A stretch of DNA of 64,000 nt from Marinomonas profundimaris (GCF_000508165.1 NZ_AYOZ01000007.1:1-64000), one strand, 5' to 3'; shown: positions 46,145 to 57,932, counted from the stretch's first letter. The notes: generated by a model not told the origin, from the letters alone. Made by a program: numbers and translations.

Positions 46145-47257
46145 ATGAACCGCGTAAAGCGTATAAATATGCTAGCTGGCGCCACAATTGCCGCTACATT
46201 ATTACTAACAGGCTGCTCGTCAGATGAAGCTGAAGTCTCTGTAGAGAAAGAAATCATTCGACCCGTCAAACTCATCACGATCGATTCAACGGACGCCATC
46301 AACATTCGTCGCTTCCCTGCAGAACTAAAAGCCAGCAAAGAAGCCGACTTAGCGTTTCGTGTGGGTGGACAACTAAAAGTGCTTCACGTGGTTGCAGGAC
46401 AACGTGTAAACAAAGGCGATATTCTTGCGTCCTTGGACCCAACCGATTTCACCTTGCAAGTTGAACTGGCGGAAGCCAACCAACGCCTTGCGGAAGCGCA
46501 ATTCAAACGTATTCAAACCATGTTGAAGCAAAACGCGACAACGAAATCTCAATACGATTCAACAAAAGCCACGTTGGATCAAGCGAACAACGCGTTGCAA
46601 ACGGCCAGAAATCAGCTTAAATACACCAAGGTTTACGCTCCGTTCACTGGTGTTATCTCTTCCGTCGCAACCGAAAACTTCCAATACGTCAGTGCGACCC
46701 AGACACTTATGCACATTCAAGACATCGACAATCTTGACGTTGAATTCCAAGTGCCTGAAAGCCTAGTGGTTAGCATCAAAAGCACGCAATCAGATTACAT
46801 GCCGAGAGTCATCGTTGATGTTGCGCCCGATGAAGCGCTTTACGGCACTTACAAAGAACACAACACAACGCCAAACGAAACGACAATGGCGTATGATGTG
46901 ATTTTGCACTTAATCAGAAAAGACGCGCAATCTCATACCTTATTGCCAGGCATGACTGCGAACATTGACATCAACCTTAATTCCCTTTTGGGCGTGCAAA
47001 AACACGTTGTGATTCCAGTTGAAGCAGTGCTTCGCCATGAAGACACCAGTACTGGAAAATCAAACAGCACGGTTTGGGTCTTCAATAAAAGCACCAAACG
47101 AGTCGAATCTCGTTCGGTTGAATTAGGGTCACTGCAAGGCAATTTGATTGAAATCAAATCTGGCTTGGCGTCAGGGGATCAGATTGTTGCGGCTGGCGTT
47201 CACAGCTTGACCGACGCGATGCAAGTTCGCCCTTGGACACGTGAGCGAGGCTTATAA
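46145..47257 (+). CDS. RND efflux periplasmic adaptor (membrane fusion lipoprotein)
   Basis: A 370-residue periplasmic adaptor anchored by a lipid at Cys24 (lipobox LTGC). The usual order is visible: beta-barrel/lipoyl half (FRVGGQLKVLHVVAGQRVNKGDILASLDP), alpha-helical hairpin (ELAEANQRLAEAQFKRIQTML), second lipoyl half (KYTKVYAPFTGVIS) and membrane-proximal domain. It links the RND pump to an outer-membrane channel. GGAG precedes the ATG. Its TAA shares a base with the ATG of the pump gene (TAATG), so the two are translationally coupled. Confidence 0.95.
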   Translation: MNRVKRINMLAGATIAATLLLTGCSSDEAEVSVEKEIIRPVKLITIDSTDAINIRRFPAELKASKEADLAFRVGGQLKVLHVVAGQRVNKGDILASLDPTDFTLQVELAEANQRLAEAQFKRIQTMLKQNATTKSQYDSTKATLDQANNALQTARNQLKYTKVYAPFTGVISSVATENFQYVSATQTLMHIQDIDNLDVEFQVPESLVVSIKSTQSDYMPRVIVDVAPDEALYGTYKEHNTTPNETTMAYDVILHLIRKDAQSHTLLPGMTANIDINLNSLLGVQKHVVIPVEAVLRHEDTSTGKSNSTVWVFNKSTKRVESRSVELGSLQGNLIEIKSGLASGDQIVAAGVHSLTDAMQVRPWTRERGL

Positions 47258-50200
47258 TGGATATTGCTGCCTATTTTATTAACCGGAAAGTCACGAGTTG
47301 GATGCTGACACTGATCTTATTGATCGGCGGTACCATTGCGTTTACCAACCTTGGCCAATTAGAAGATCCTGAATTTACCATCAAGGATTCTCTTATCATC
47401 ACTTACTACCCAGGCGCATCGCCTGAACAAGTAGAAGAAGAAGTAACATACCCGATCGAACGTGAATTACAGAATTTGCCGTACGTTGACAAGATTACTT
47501 CTTCGTCAAAAGCGGGTTATTCGAAGGTTCAACTGACGATTAAAGACACTTATCGCGCCAAAGAACTCAAACAAATTTGGGACGAAGTTCGTAAGAAAAT
47601 TCGCGATATCACAGGCACCTTTCCGTCCGGTGTCGGTACGCCGATTGTATTAGACGATTTCGGTGATGTGTATGGCGTCATGCTGGCAATTCACGGCGAA
47701 GGCTACCCATACAAAGACCTAGAAAACTACGTCGATTATGTGAAGCGTGAACTGGTGCTTGTAGACGGCGTGGCAAAAGTCACCGTGGCTGGCGAGCAAG
47801 ACGAGCAAGTAACGATCGAGATTTCCCGTTCGAAACTGGCCAACATGGGCATTGCGCCAAGCCAACTCGAAACGCTATTGCAGAATCAAAACGGCGTCTC
47901 TAATGCGGGACGAGTCAAGGTCGGCAGCGAATACATTCGCATTAGTCCAACGGGCGAATTTAAGGACATTTCTGAACTTGAAAACCTGATTGTTGGTACG
48001 CCAATCGACGGCAACTTAATACGCTTAAAAGACGTTGCAACAATTAAACGTGAATACGTCGAACCTAAAACCCACATGGTGGATTTTAACGGCGCGAAAT
48101 CGCTTTTGCTTGGTGTGTCGTTTGCTTCTGGTGTGAACGTTGTAAAAATTGGTGCGACGCTCGAACAAAAAATCGCAGAATTAGAATACCAACAACCTGT
48201 TGGGTTGAGCATGGACCCGATCTACTTCCAATCAAAAGAAGTGGACCGCTCCGTTTCCAACTTCCTGCTTAACTTGGTGGAAGCGGTTGGTATCGTGATT
48301 CTTGTGTTGCTGGTTTTCATGGGCATTCGTTCTGGTATCTTGATCGGTATCGTTCTATTGCTGACGATTCTTGGCACCTTTATTGTCATGGATTATTTTA
48401 AAATTAACCTACAACGTATTTCCTTGGGTGGTTTGATTATTGCCTTGGGAATGTTGGTTGATAATGCCATTGTGGTCACTGAAGGCGTTTTGATCGGTCT
48501 GCAACGCGGCATGACAAAAGTGCAAGCGGCCAGCGCCGTGGTGAAACAAACAAAATGGCCATTATTGGGCGCGACCGTGATTGCGGTTACGGCGTTTGCA
48601 CCGATCGGTTTGTCGCCAGACGCGGTGGGTGAATTTGTTGGCTCGCTCTTTTATGTGTTGTTGATTTCGCTTTTATTAAGCTGGATCACGGCCATTACGT
48701 TAACGCCTTTCTTTTGTGACTTGTTCTTCAAAGACAGCATTGCGAAAGCGAATGACGACGGTGAAGTGGCAGAACTTGAAGACCCTTACAAAGGCTTTAT
48801 TTTCACTGGCTACAAATGGTTATTAGACAAAGCCATGCGCTTTAGATGGATCACCGTTCTGTTGTTGGTCGGTTGTTTGGTGACTTCTGGCTGGGCGTTC
48901 CAATTTGTGAAGCAAGCTTTCTTCCCACCTTCTACTACGCCGATGTTCTACATGGACATCCAAATGCCTGAAGGCACTCACATTGAAGATACCTACGAAA
49001 AAGTCAGTGAGATTGAAAAAGAATTACTGAATGACGACCGTATTGAATATGTGACATCCACTACGGGTCAAGGCGCACTGCGCTTCATGCTGACGTACAA
49101 CGCGGAACAAGCAAACTCAAGCTACGCGCAGTTCATTGTTCGCACAAAAGAAAAAGAAGCCATTCCTGACTTATTGAAAGATCTTTATTTCAAAATGCAG
49201 GAAGACTACCCAGAGTTAGAAGTAAAACTGCAGCGTTTACAGTTAGGGCCAGCCAGTGGTGCGAAACTTGAAACACGCATCAGCGGACCGGATCCTAAAA
49301 TGTTGCGTCAATTCAGCGCGAAAATCCAAGAGATTTATCGCTCAGATGGTGGGCTAGAAAATATTAAAGACAACTGGCGTCAGCCTGTTAAGGTGCTTCG
49401 CCCTATCTTTAATGACGCACAAGCGAGACGTTTAGGCATCAGCAAAACCGAGCTAGACGATGTACTGCTGACTAACTTCACAGGCTCGCAAATTGGCTTG
49501 TATCGTGAAGGCACAGATCTTCTTCCGATTGTTCGAAAAGCCCCAGCCAGCGAGCGGGTGTCGATCGACCAAATCCGTGATTTGCAGATTTACAGCCCAG
49601 CGTCTGGTTCTTATGTCACGCTATCGACCTTGGTATCTGGTTTTGAAACCGTATGGGAAGATCCAATCATTGAACGCCGCGACCGTAAACGTACCATCAC
49701 CGTCATGGCCGATCCAAAAATCTTGGGCGATGAAACCGCAATGGCGATCTTTGGACGCACCAAAGGCGCAATTGAAGCCATCACGTTACCACCGGGCTAT
49801 AGCCTAGAATGGGGTGGCGAATACGAAAGCAGTACCGATGCACAAGCCAATATATTCAAGGCATTGCCTATGGGTTATTTGTTTATGTTCATCATTACGA
49901 TTCTACTATTCAACTCGATTCGTGTGCCATTAACCATTTGGTTCTGTGTGCCATTGGCGTTGATTGGTGTGTCTACCGGTTTGCTTGTCATGAACTCCGC
50001 GTTCAGCTTTATGGCATTGTTAGGCTTCTTGAGTTTGTCAGGCATGACCGTCAAAAACGGTATCGTCCTCGCCGATCAAATTAGTTACGAGTTTGATCAA
50101 GGCACCGAAAGATACGAAGCGATTTTCAACTCAGCCGTGAGTCGTGTACGCCCTGTTTGTATGGCCGCGATCACCACCATACTGGGTATGATCCCTCTGC

Positions 50201-50343
50201 TTTTTGATGCGTTCTTTGAAGGCATGGCCGTGGTTATTTCTTTCGGTTTAGGGTTTGCCACTATACTGACGTTAATTGCCGTACCAGTGTTTTACACACT
50301 CTTGTTCCGTGTAAAATACCGCCCATACCGTGACTTTCATTAA
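47257..50343 (+). CDS. RND efflux pump, AcrB-like inner-membrane subunit
   Basis: A 1028-residue proton-driven trimeric efflux transporter of the hydrophobe/amphiphile type (closest in style to TriC). The first membrane helix is followed by two periplasmic porter loops (about 35-330 and 555-870), and the second half repeats the fold. Helix 4 contains the proton-relay Asp in GMLVDNAIVVTEG. The start overlaps the adaptor stop by one base. No outer-membrane factor gene follows, so a TolC homologue elsewhere is probably used. Substrates unknown. Confidence 0.95.
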   Translation: MDIAAYFINRKVTSWMLTLILLIGGTIAFTNLGQLEDPEFTIKDSLIITYYPGASPEQVEEEVTYPIERELQNLPYVDKITSSSKAGYSKVQLTIKDTYRAKELKQIWDEVRKKIRDITGTFPSGVGTPIVLDDFGDVYGVMLAIHGEGYPYKDLENYVDYVKRELVLVDGVAKVTVAGEQDEQVTIEISRSKLANMGIAPSQLETLLQNQNGVSNAGRVKVGSEYIRISPTGEFKDISELENLIVGTPIDGNLIRLKDVATIKREYVEPKTHMVDFNGAKSLLLGVSFASGVNVVKIGATLEQKIAELEYQQPVGLSMDPIYFQSKEVDRSVSNFLLNLVEAVGIVILVLLVFMGIRSGILIGIVLLLTILGTFIVMDYFKINLQRISLGGLIIALGMLVDNAIVVTEGVLIGLQRGMTKVQAASAVVKQTKWPLLGATVIAVTAFAPIGLSPDAVGEFVGSLFYVLLISLLLSWITAITLTPFFCDLFFKDSIAKANDDGEVAELEDPYKGFIFTGYKWLLDKAMRFRWITVLLLVGCLVTSGWAFQFVKQAFFPPSTTPMFYMDIQMPEGTHIEDTYEKVSEIEKELLNDDRIEYVTSTTGQGALRFMLTYNAEQANSSYAQFIVRTKEKEAIPDLLKDLYFKMQEDYPELEVKLQRLQLGPASGAKLETRISGPDPKMLRQFSAKIQEIYRSDGGLENIKDNWRQPVKVLRPIFNDAQARRLGISKTELDDVLLTNFTGSQIGLYREGTDLLPIVRKAPASERVSIDQIRDLQIYSPASGSYVTLSTLVSGFETVWEDPIIERRDRKRTITVMADPKILGDETAMAIFGRTKGAIEAITLPPGYSLEWGGEYESSTDAQANIFKALPMGYLFMFIITILLFNSIRVPLTIWFCVPLALIGVSTGLLVMNSAFSFMALLGFLSLSGMTVKNGIVLADQISYEFDQGTERYEAIFNSAVSRVRPVCMAAITTILGMIPLLFDAFFEGMAVVISFGLGFATILTLIAVPVFYTLLFRVKYRPYRDFH

Positions 50344-50361
50344 TCTGTAAGCCGCAGTACC

Positions 50362-50405
50362 ACAGAGAGTCTTAACACCTTAGCGTGCTAAGACTCTCTG
50401 TTTTC
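50362..50405 (+). terminator. Terminator after the RND operon
   Basis: A 13-bp perfect stem (ACAGAGAGTCTTA with TAAGACTCTCTGT) around a 14-nt loop, followed by TTTTCCCC, 18 nt after the pump stop. Confidence 0.75.
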
Positions 50406-50428
50406 CCCTTTATTCTATTGAGACAATT

Positions 50429-51409
50429 ATGCATTTAGACGACGTATTAAAACTGGATATTAAGTTACTCGTCGCTTTCGTTACCATCATGGAAGAAGGC
50501 AGCGTATCGCGTGCTGCTGAACGGCTAGGTGTTACGCAGCCTGCATTAAGTAAAAGTTTACAGCGACTCAGAGAGTTGTTTAAAGATTCACTGTTCACTC
50601 GCCAAGCGTATGGGTTAACGCCCACAGCCAGAGCGTCTGAACTGCAAGATATGATTCAGCCGATTTTGAGCTCATTATCCGAATTGATGAGCCCGAATTC
50701 CTTGGATTTAAAAAATCTGGACCGCCGCTTTAAATTGCGCGTCGATGAAGGGGATCTTGAAAACTTTATCGAGCCGCTCCTAGCGTCACTGCAATACCAA
50801 GCGCCGGCAATGAGACTGTCTATCAGTACATGGGGAGACACTCATTTAGACGAATTGACTTCGGGCAATGTTGATCTGGGCATTATGCGAATAAACGACA
50901 CGCCCAGCAATGTGCGTAGCAAGCTTATCGGCTATATGGAAGCCTGTATTGTATTGAGCGAAGCCCACCCGCTCTTTCACAAAGATGAAGTCAGCCTCGA
51001 TGAACTGCTTTCGCACAAGGTGGTGACGCATCATTTACGCAGCCACCGCAGCAGCTCGTTTTCCAAAACAGAGCAAAAACTGAAGCAACAAGGTTATGTA
51101 ATTAACCCAACGCTCGAAACAGACAGTTTGATGGTCGCCATGCAGGCAGTAAAGCGCGGAATGGCCTTAGTCACATCCCGCTCTATTGGCGACCTGTTTA
51201 TCAATGTCATGTGTGAAAAAGCCAACTTTTACCCAGTCAAGCTTCTCCCCATTCCCAAACAAGTATTGGAAATCGACGACTTCAATGGACGCCACCCCAT
51301 TCATATATTTTGGCATGAGCGTTTCAATAATGACCTCGCTCACCGTTGGCTCAGAGAACAAATTGTGTTCTTTATGCGTGAATCCCCATGGATGCACTTG
51401 CCCGATTAA
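50429..51409 (+). CDS. LysR-family transcriptional regulator (NodD-like subgroup)
   Basis: A 326-residue LysR protein. The N-terminal sequence LDIKLLVAFVTIMEEGSVSRAAERLG and the HTH VTQPALSKSLQRLRELFKDSLFTR are typical of the NodD/NahR-like subgroup. The effector domain runs from about 100. It lies 25 nt after the terminator that ends the RND operon, in the same direction, so it may regulate that pump, but no divergent target gene identifies its role. A GAG-containing site precedes the ATG. Confidence 0.92.
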   Translation: MHLDDVLKLDIKLLVAFVTIMEEGSVSRAAERLGVTQPALSKSLQRLRELFKDSLFTRQAYGLTPTARASELQDMIQPILSSLSELMSPNSLDLKNLDRRFKLRVDEGDLENFIEPLLASLQYQAPAMRLSISTWGDTHLDELTSGNVDLGIMRINDTPSNVRSKLIGYMEACIVLSEAHPLFHKDEVSLDELLSHKVVTHHLRSHRSSSFSKTEQKLKQQGYVINPTLETDSLMVAMQAVKRGMALVTSRSIGDLFINVMCEKANFYPVKLLPIPKQVLEIDDFNGRHPIHIFWHERFNNDLAHRWLREQIVFFMRESPWMHLPD

Positions 51410-51421
51410 ACCAACACAACA

Positions 51422-51643
51422 TTATCCTGCGTCGCGTTCGGCTCTTACCCAGTCGAAACGCGGGATACTTTCCCCATCGATCTCAACCGATTCTTTGAAC
51501 ATGCTCAACGGCCTCGCCCACCAACCAAACTCACCGTATAAAGCCTGATAAATAACCAGACTTTCTTCTGTTTCACTGTGTTTTACCACACGCTCAACCC
51601 AATATTCAGCGCCTTTATAATGTTGGTATACGCCAGTTTTCAT
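51422..51643 (-). CDS. DUF1653 family protein
   Basis: A 73-residue small protein of the DUF1653 family, recognised by MKTGVYQHYKGAEYWV, RHSETEESLVIYQALYG-type KHSETEESLVIYQALYG and the C-terminal VEIDGESIPRFDWV. Its function is unknown. It converges on the LysR gene with 12 nt between stops. Confidence 0.93.
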   Translation of the reverse strand: MKTGVYQHYKGAEYWVERVVKHSETEESLVIYQALYGEFGWWARPLSMFKESVEIDGESIPRFDWVRAERDAG

Positions 51644-51799
51644 GGTTTATTCCTCTGTACTTTTAAAAAATCGACCACAATTAGCCAATATTCGGAAAAA
51701 TCTGTCGCTAATAAGAAAGTGTGTCTCTTACGCACTTTATCGAACTCAGTGATAATACTTAGCACATAAACGCTTACAACGAATTTTTAGGAATTGTAT

Positions 51800-52813
51800 A
51801 TGTATCTAGTACGTCCAGTAGATTTTGCAGATCTTCCCGCACTGGAACGCCTTGCTCAGCAAGCCGGTATAGGCATTACAAATTTTCCAGCCAACCGAGA
51901 ACGCTTAAACGACAAAATTGCGTCATCACGTAGATCGCTTCAAACCGATGTCGTTCAACCGGGCGATGAATCCTACTTGTTTGTGTTGGTTGATACCAGC
52001 AATGAACAAATAGTCGGTTGTTGTGGCATCGATGCCATGGTCGGAGCCGATGCGCCTTTTTACAGTTATCGCATTGATGAAGTGGTTCATGCTTCGCCGC
52101 AGTTGCAAATTCATAACCGAATTCCTGCCCTGTATTTATGCCATGACTACAGTGGCACCAGTCGACTTATTGCGTTGGTCGTCGATAAGGCGCATCAAAA
52201 CCCGCTTGCCATGTCCTTGCTATCTAAAGCCAGATTGCTCTTTATTGCCCGTTATCCAGAACGTTTCACCAAGCGTCTGTTTGCAGAGCTTCGTGGTGAA
52301 AGTGACAAACACGGCTATTCTTCCTTTTGGGATGCTCTTGGAAAGCACTTTTTTTCCATGGACTTTCAAAAAGCCGACTACCTTTCAGCGGTGAGCAACA
52401 AACATTTTATTGCAGATTTAATGCCTCGTTACCCGATTTATGTACCGACATTACCTGAAGCGGCGCAAGATGTGATTGGCGTCATTCATGAAGATTCCAG
52501 CCAAAGCGCAGACATTTTATTGGAAGAAGGCTTCGAGTTTAGAGGCTATGTAGACATTTTCGATGCAGGGCCAACCATTGAAGCCAGAACAGAAAGTCTT
52601 CACACCATTACTCAGCAAAAAACAGGCAAGGCGTTGTCTCTGACCGAAAAATCAAAAGGCGCAATGCACCTTATATCGGCAGGGCATCTGGAGCATTTTC
52701 GCGTTACAGCGGCGCCGGCAGAACCTCAAGTTGCGGGGTTGGCCGTAGAGAAAGAAACACAAGAACAGCTCGCTATTTCAGCAGGCCACCGCATTCAGTG
52801 GGTCGAACTGTAA
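51800..52813 (+). CDS. aruF: Arginine N-succinyltransferase, alpha subunit
   Basis: The first step of the AST pathway: succinyl-CoA plus arginine gives N2-succinylarginine. About 337 residues; the ATG at 51800 follows AGGA at good spacing (an in-frame TTG lies two codons upstream). The AstA family signature is visible (SYLFVLVDTSNEQIVGCCGID, FYSYRIDEVVHAS, YPERFTKRLFAELRGES). Two paralogous subunits encoded in tandem fit the AruF/AruG heteromer of Pseudomonas rather than the single AstA of E. coli. Followed by aruG after 95 nt. Confidence 0.95.
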   Translation: MYLVRPVDFADLPALERLAQQAGIGITNFPANRERLNDKIASSRRSLQTDVVQPGDESYLFVLVDTSNEQIVGCCGIDAMVGADAPFYSYRIDEVVHASPQLQIHNRIPALYLCHDYSGTSRLIALVVDKAHQNPLAMSLLSKARLLFIARYPERFTKRLFAELRGESDKHGYSSFWDALGKHFFSMDFQKADYLSAVSNKHFIADLMPRYPIYVPTLPEAAQDVIGVIHEDSSQSADILLEEGFEFRGYVDIFDAGPTIEARTESLHTITQQKTGKALSLTEKSKGAMHLISAGHLEHFRVTAAPAEPQVAGLAVEKETQEQLAISAGHRIQWVEL

Positions 52814-52908
52814 AACAACATTTTTAGAGAGTGCCATAAACGCCATTGTCGTTCACGCGCTCTGTACCGTTTCAAAACGGATTATATTACTACGAGAGGA
52901 TTACTATC

Positions 52909-53952
52909 ATGATGGTCATACGCCCAATCTGTCAAAATGACCTGAAGTCACTTTATCGACTTGCAGAAAAAACCGGAGTGGGTTTTACCTCTCTGGTTGC
53001 AGATGAAACCATTCTTCAAAAGAAAATCGATGGCGCAGTTCGCTCTTTTTCCAAAGAAAACGTCACCAAACCGACCAATGAAGACTACCTAATGGTGCTA
53101 GAAGACAGCACGACAGGTGAAATTGTCGGTACTTGCGGCATTTTAGCGGCCGTCGGTTTAGATGAACCTTTTTACAGCTACCATTTAGGCACCATCACAC
53201 ACGCCTCACGTGAGCTGGGTGTTCATAACGCGGTGCCAACGCTTATTTTGAACAACGACTTCACTGGTTGCAGTGAAATTTGCACCTTATTTTTAGAAGA
53301 AGACTTCCGTCATTCTAAAAACGGTCAGCTGCTTTCAAAAGCGCGCTTTATGTTCATGGCACAATTCCCAGAACGCTTCACCGAAAAAGTCTTCGCAGAA
53401 ATGCGCGGTGTGAGCGATGAAAATGGCGTCTCTCCTTTATGGGAAAGCCTTGGCCGTCACTTTTTCTCTATCGACTTTAAAGAAGCCGATGAACTGACTG
53501 CGCAAGGCAACAAACAATTCATTGCCGAATTGATGCCAAACAACCCGGTTTACGTGAACTTATTGCCAAAAGCAGCCCGTGACGTATTAGGTAACGTTCA
53601 CACAAACACCGTTCCAGCACGCCGCCTGTTGGAACAAGAAGGTTTCCGCTACGAAAACTACGTCGATATTTTTGACGGCGGCCCTAGTTTAGAAGCCCGT
53701 GTTCAAGACATTAGAGCCGTTCGCGACAGTCGCTTGTGCCTTGCCAATATTGGCCAACCAAAAGGCGTTGGCGAAGGCAGCCATTACTTAGTGTCTAACG
53801 CAAAAGTTACTGACTTCCGTTGTATTTTGATCCAACGTTCCGTACCACCAGGCAGCGCCTTAACCTTAACGCAAGAAGAAGCCGATGCACTTTGCATCAC
53901 GACGAAAGAGCCGGTACGAATCGTCGAATTGTCGCCGTATTCAAGACACTAA
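52909..53952 (+). CDS. aruG: Arginine N-succinyltransferase, beta subunit
   Basis: A 347-residue paralogue of the preceding gene and partner in arginine succinylation. The start at 52909 follows GAGAGGA; a second ATG is directly next to it. Aligned landmarks include DYLMVLEDSTTGEIVGTCGI, FYSYHLGTITHAS, FPERFTEKVFAEMRGVSDENG and FRYENYVDIFDGGP. It is somewhat closer to E. coli AstA than the alpha subunit. A hairpin at 53977-54005 lies before astD. Confidence 0.96.
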   Translation: MMVIRPICQNDLKSLYRLAEKTGVGFTSLVADETILQKKIDGAVRSFSKENVTKPTNEDYLMVLEDSTTGEIVGTCGILAAVGLDEPFYSYHLGTITHASRELGVHNAVPTLILNNDFTGCSEICTLFLEEDFRHSKNGQLLSKARFMFMAQFPERFTEKVFAEMRGVSDENGVSPLWESLGRHFFSIDFKEADELTAQGNKQFIAELMPNNPVYVNLLPKAARDVLGNVHTNTVPARRLLEQEGFRYENYVDIFDGGPSLEARVQDIRAVRDSRLCLANIGQPKGVGEGSHYLVSNAKVTDFRCILIQRSVPPGSALTLTQEEADALCITTKEPVRIVELSPYSRH

Positions 53953-53975
53953 TTCACTCATTATCATCACCCTAA

Positions 53976-55496
<1,521 letters not shown>

Positions 55497-55544
55497 TGCA
55501 AAGCATCGTTTTAGCGTCTTACAACCGATAACATTGAGGTAATT

Positions 55545-56891
55545 ATGAACACAGCGACAGAAGCCAATTTTGATGGCTTAGTGGGCCCAACCCACAACTA
55601 CAGCGGCCTTTCATTTGGTAATGTCGCTTCGTTAAATAATTCAGCGCGCCCATCCAACCCAAAAGCCGCAGCGAAACAAGGCTTAACCAAGATGAAAGCC
55701 TTGGCGGACATGGGTTTTGTGCAAGGCGTATTAGCACCACACGAACGACCACATATTCCATCGCTGCGTAAACTCGGTTTCAGCGGAACGGACGCTCAGG
55801 TATTGCAACAAGTTGCCAAACAAGCACCAAAGTTACTGGCCGCTGTAAGCTCAGCATCTTGTATGTGGACAGCCAACGCCGCAACGGTTTCCCCTAGTGG
55901 TGATACCCAAGACGGTCGAGTTCACTTTTCACCGGCAAACCTCGTAAATAAGTTTCATCGCTCCATCGAGCACGAAACCACGGGCGCGATTTTACAAGCT
56001 ACTTTCCGAGACGATAAACATTTTGCGCATCATTCTGCTTTACCAAGTGTTGATCACTTTGGTGACGAAGGCGCTGCAAACCACACACGTTTTTGCCATG
56101 GATATGGTGAAAAAGGCATCGAGTTTTTTGTTTATGGTATGGAAGCGTTTAACATGAATGCGCCTCGCCCAGAAAAATTTCCGGCTCGCCATACACTAGA
56201 AGCATCACAAGCAGTTGCTCGTCGTCACGGATTAACACCCGATCAAGTGGTTTACGCGCAGCAGAACCCTGCGGTTATCGACGCCGGTGTTTTTCACAAC
56301 GACGTGATCGCCGTGGGGAATCGCAACGCGCACTTCTATCATCAAGAAGCATTTCTCGACACCGCTAAGATGAAACAAGACTTGCTAACAGCGTGGGGAG
56401 ACAGAGCATCTGAATTCCACCTGATTGAAGTGCCTACAGCGTCTGTATCGGTTCAAGATTGCATTCAGTCTTACCTGTTCAACAGCCAACTATTAAGCCG
56501 TGGCGACAACGACATGGTATTAGTGGTGCCTGGCGAATGTGAAAATAACTCGGCTGTTTGGGCCTATTTGAACAGCTTAGTCGCAGGTAAATCGCCCATC
56601 AATGAAGTGAAAGTATTTGATTTAAAACAAAGCATGAGCAACGGCGGCGGCCCTGCTTGCCTTCGACTTCGAGTCGCATTAACCGACGCAGAACAAAAAG
56701 CGATTAACCCATCAACCCTAATGAATGACGTCTTGTTTGAACGTTTGAACACATGGGTCGATGCACATTATCGCGATGAATTGCACGAAGCGGATCTTGC
56801 GGATCCTCAACTGCTGATCGAAAGCCGCAACGCACTGGATGAACTGACACAGATAATGGATCTTGGAAGCGTTTACGAATTTCAGCGGTAG
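55545..56891 (+). CDS. astB: N-succinylarginine dihydrolase
   Basis: The second step of the AST pathway: hydrolyses succinylarginine to succinylornithine, releasing two ammonia and CO2. 448 residues (E. coli 447). It shows the family start [21 protein letters not shown] and the catalytic Cys372 in [12 protein letters not shown]; guanidino-modifying (pentein) fold. A GAGGTAATT site precedes the ATG. It ends the cluster; astC and astE, needed for steps three and five, are not in the window. Confidence 0.97.
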   Translation: MNTATEANFDGLVGPTHNYSGLSFGNVASLNNSARPSNPKAAAKQGLTKMKALADMGFVQGVLAPHERPHIPSLRKLGFSGTDAQVLQQVAKQAPKLLAAVSSASCMWTANAATVSPSGDTQDGRVHFSPANLVNKFHRSIEHETTGAILQATFRDDKHFAHHSALPSVDHFGDEGAANHTRFCHGYGEKGIEFFVYGMEAFNMNAPRPEKFPARHTLEASQAVARRHGLTPDQVVYAQQNPAVIDAGVFHNDVIAVGNRNAHFYHQEAFLDTAKMKQDLLTAWGDRASEFHLIEVPTASVSVQDCIQSYLFNSQLLSRGDNDMVLVVPGECENNSAVWAYLNSLVAGKSPINEVKVFDLKQSMSNGGGPACLRLRVALTDAEQKAINPSTLMNDVLFERLNTWVDAHYRDELHEADLADPQLLIESRNALDELTQIMDLGSVYEFQR

Positions 56892-56950
56892 GATACAGTT
56901 AATGCAAAAGACTGCCGACAAATCATAATACAATTATTTATAGCATGAGA

Positions 56951-57036
56951 GATCGTTTCTCGATGTAACGAGCGAAGCTAAAACGAGTCTATTTTTAACA
57001 AAGTGTTAGCAAGCGCAGTCGTCGAGAAAAGATCGC
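56951..57036. repeat. Inverted repeat between astB and the DUF1904 gene
   Basis: GATCGTTTCTCGA (56951-56963) is repeated inverted as TCGAGAAAAGATC (57022-57034) with one mismatch; weaker similarity continues a few bases outwards. The arms are 58 bp apart. It could be a miniature transposable remnant or a large structured region between convergent genes; no transposase is present. Confidence 0.45.
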
Positions 57037-57369
57037 TTAAAAATGCTCGCCATTCTCGTAATAATCCTTGCCTTGTAAATCATGAAACAAAACGGTGATA
57101 TCTTGCCCGCTGTCCACCAAAGGTCTGACTAACTCTTCGATGATTAAGGCGACTTTGCGTTTTACTTCGTCTCCTCGATCAAACCACAGCACATCAAAAA
57201 AGGGGTACGCTGGAGAAGCGCCACCCACAGCAAGGTACGTGGTCGCTTGGTATTCAAGTGTAAAGTGAGAATTCGGTGTGTCCGTTATCTCTGCAAGGTT
57301 TTCAATCAAGATATCAGAAATAGACTCTAGCTCGTCAAACGCCAACCCTCTAACGCGTATATGAGGCAT
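57037..57369 (-). CDS. DUF1904 family protein
   Basis: A 110-residue cytoplasmic protein of the DUF1904 family, which has a tautomerase-like fold. It begins MPHIRVRG with Pro2, the position of the catalytic proline in the superfamily, and continues with family hallmarks NSHFTLEYQATTY and FFDVLWFDRG. No substrate is known. It converges on the ast cluster and is followed upstream by the DUF2914 gene in the same direction. Confidence 0.85.
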   Translation of the reverse strand: MPHIRVRGLAFDELESISDILIENLAEITDTPNSHFTLEYQATTYLAVGGASPAYPFFDVLWFDRGDEVKRKVALIIEELVRPLVDSGQDITVLFHDLQGKDYYENGEHF

Positions 57370-57422
57370 ATAAACCCTTCTTTTATTGTTAAAACAGCGT
57401 TATTTCCCGCGTATTTTACGCG

Positions 57423-57830
57423 TTAATAATCATCAACATAATCAAATGAGTGTGTTTCCATCACAGCGCCATCTTGGACGATATCCACACTCCATTTACC
57501 ATCAAAGCCTGGTAATAAACGTTTACTAGACCAAACACGCCAGCGATCGCCACCAATATCAAAGGAAACGTCCGCTTGCTCTTCACCGTCTAATTTCCAA
57601 CGGTGAATCACTTGACTACCAGACATGCCACGTAAATCGGTAAAAAAATACACGCGCTGAATGCCGCCGTATTCTACTTTGACGACCGGGCCAATATTAT
57701 CAATGGGTTCCCGATCAATAACGTCGGTCGAAAACTGAGCTCGAGCAACGGTGCTTTCAGCCCAAGCGGGTAATATCGTTGAAAACGACATTAGACCAAC
57801 TAGCGCGATTCGGGTTAGCGTTTGCCACAT
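57423..57830 (-). CDS. Exported DUF2914 domain protein
   Basis: A 135-residue exported protein with a signal peptide ending PAWA (about residue 24). The DUF2914 domain covers most of the mature part: VVKVEYGGIQRVYFFTDLRGMSGSQVIHRWKLDGEEQADVSFDIGGD is the recognisable stretch, with RWRVWSSKRL after it. The domain is thought to be a periplasmic beta-sandwich; its function is unknown. A single gene, 53 nt upstream of the DUF1904 gene. Confidence 0.85.
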   Translation of the reverse strand: MWQTLTRIALVGLMSFSTILPAWAESTVARAQFSTDVIDREPIDNIGPVVKVEYGGIQRVYFFTDLRGMSGSQVIHRWKLDGEEQADVSFDIGGDRWRVWSSKRLLPGFDGKWSVDIVQDGAVMETHSFDYVDDY

Positions 57831-57932
57831 AGTAACATCCTATTTTCTTTGACACGGTGGATCATAAGGTAACGCTTTTATTAACGTTTTTGTTATGACG
57901 AATATGAGGATAAAGTTAGCTTAAAAAGGCGT

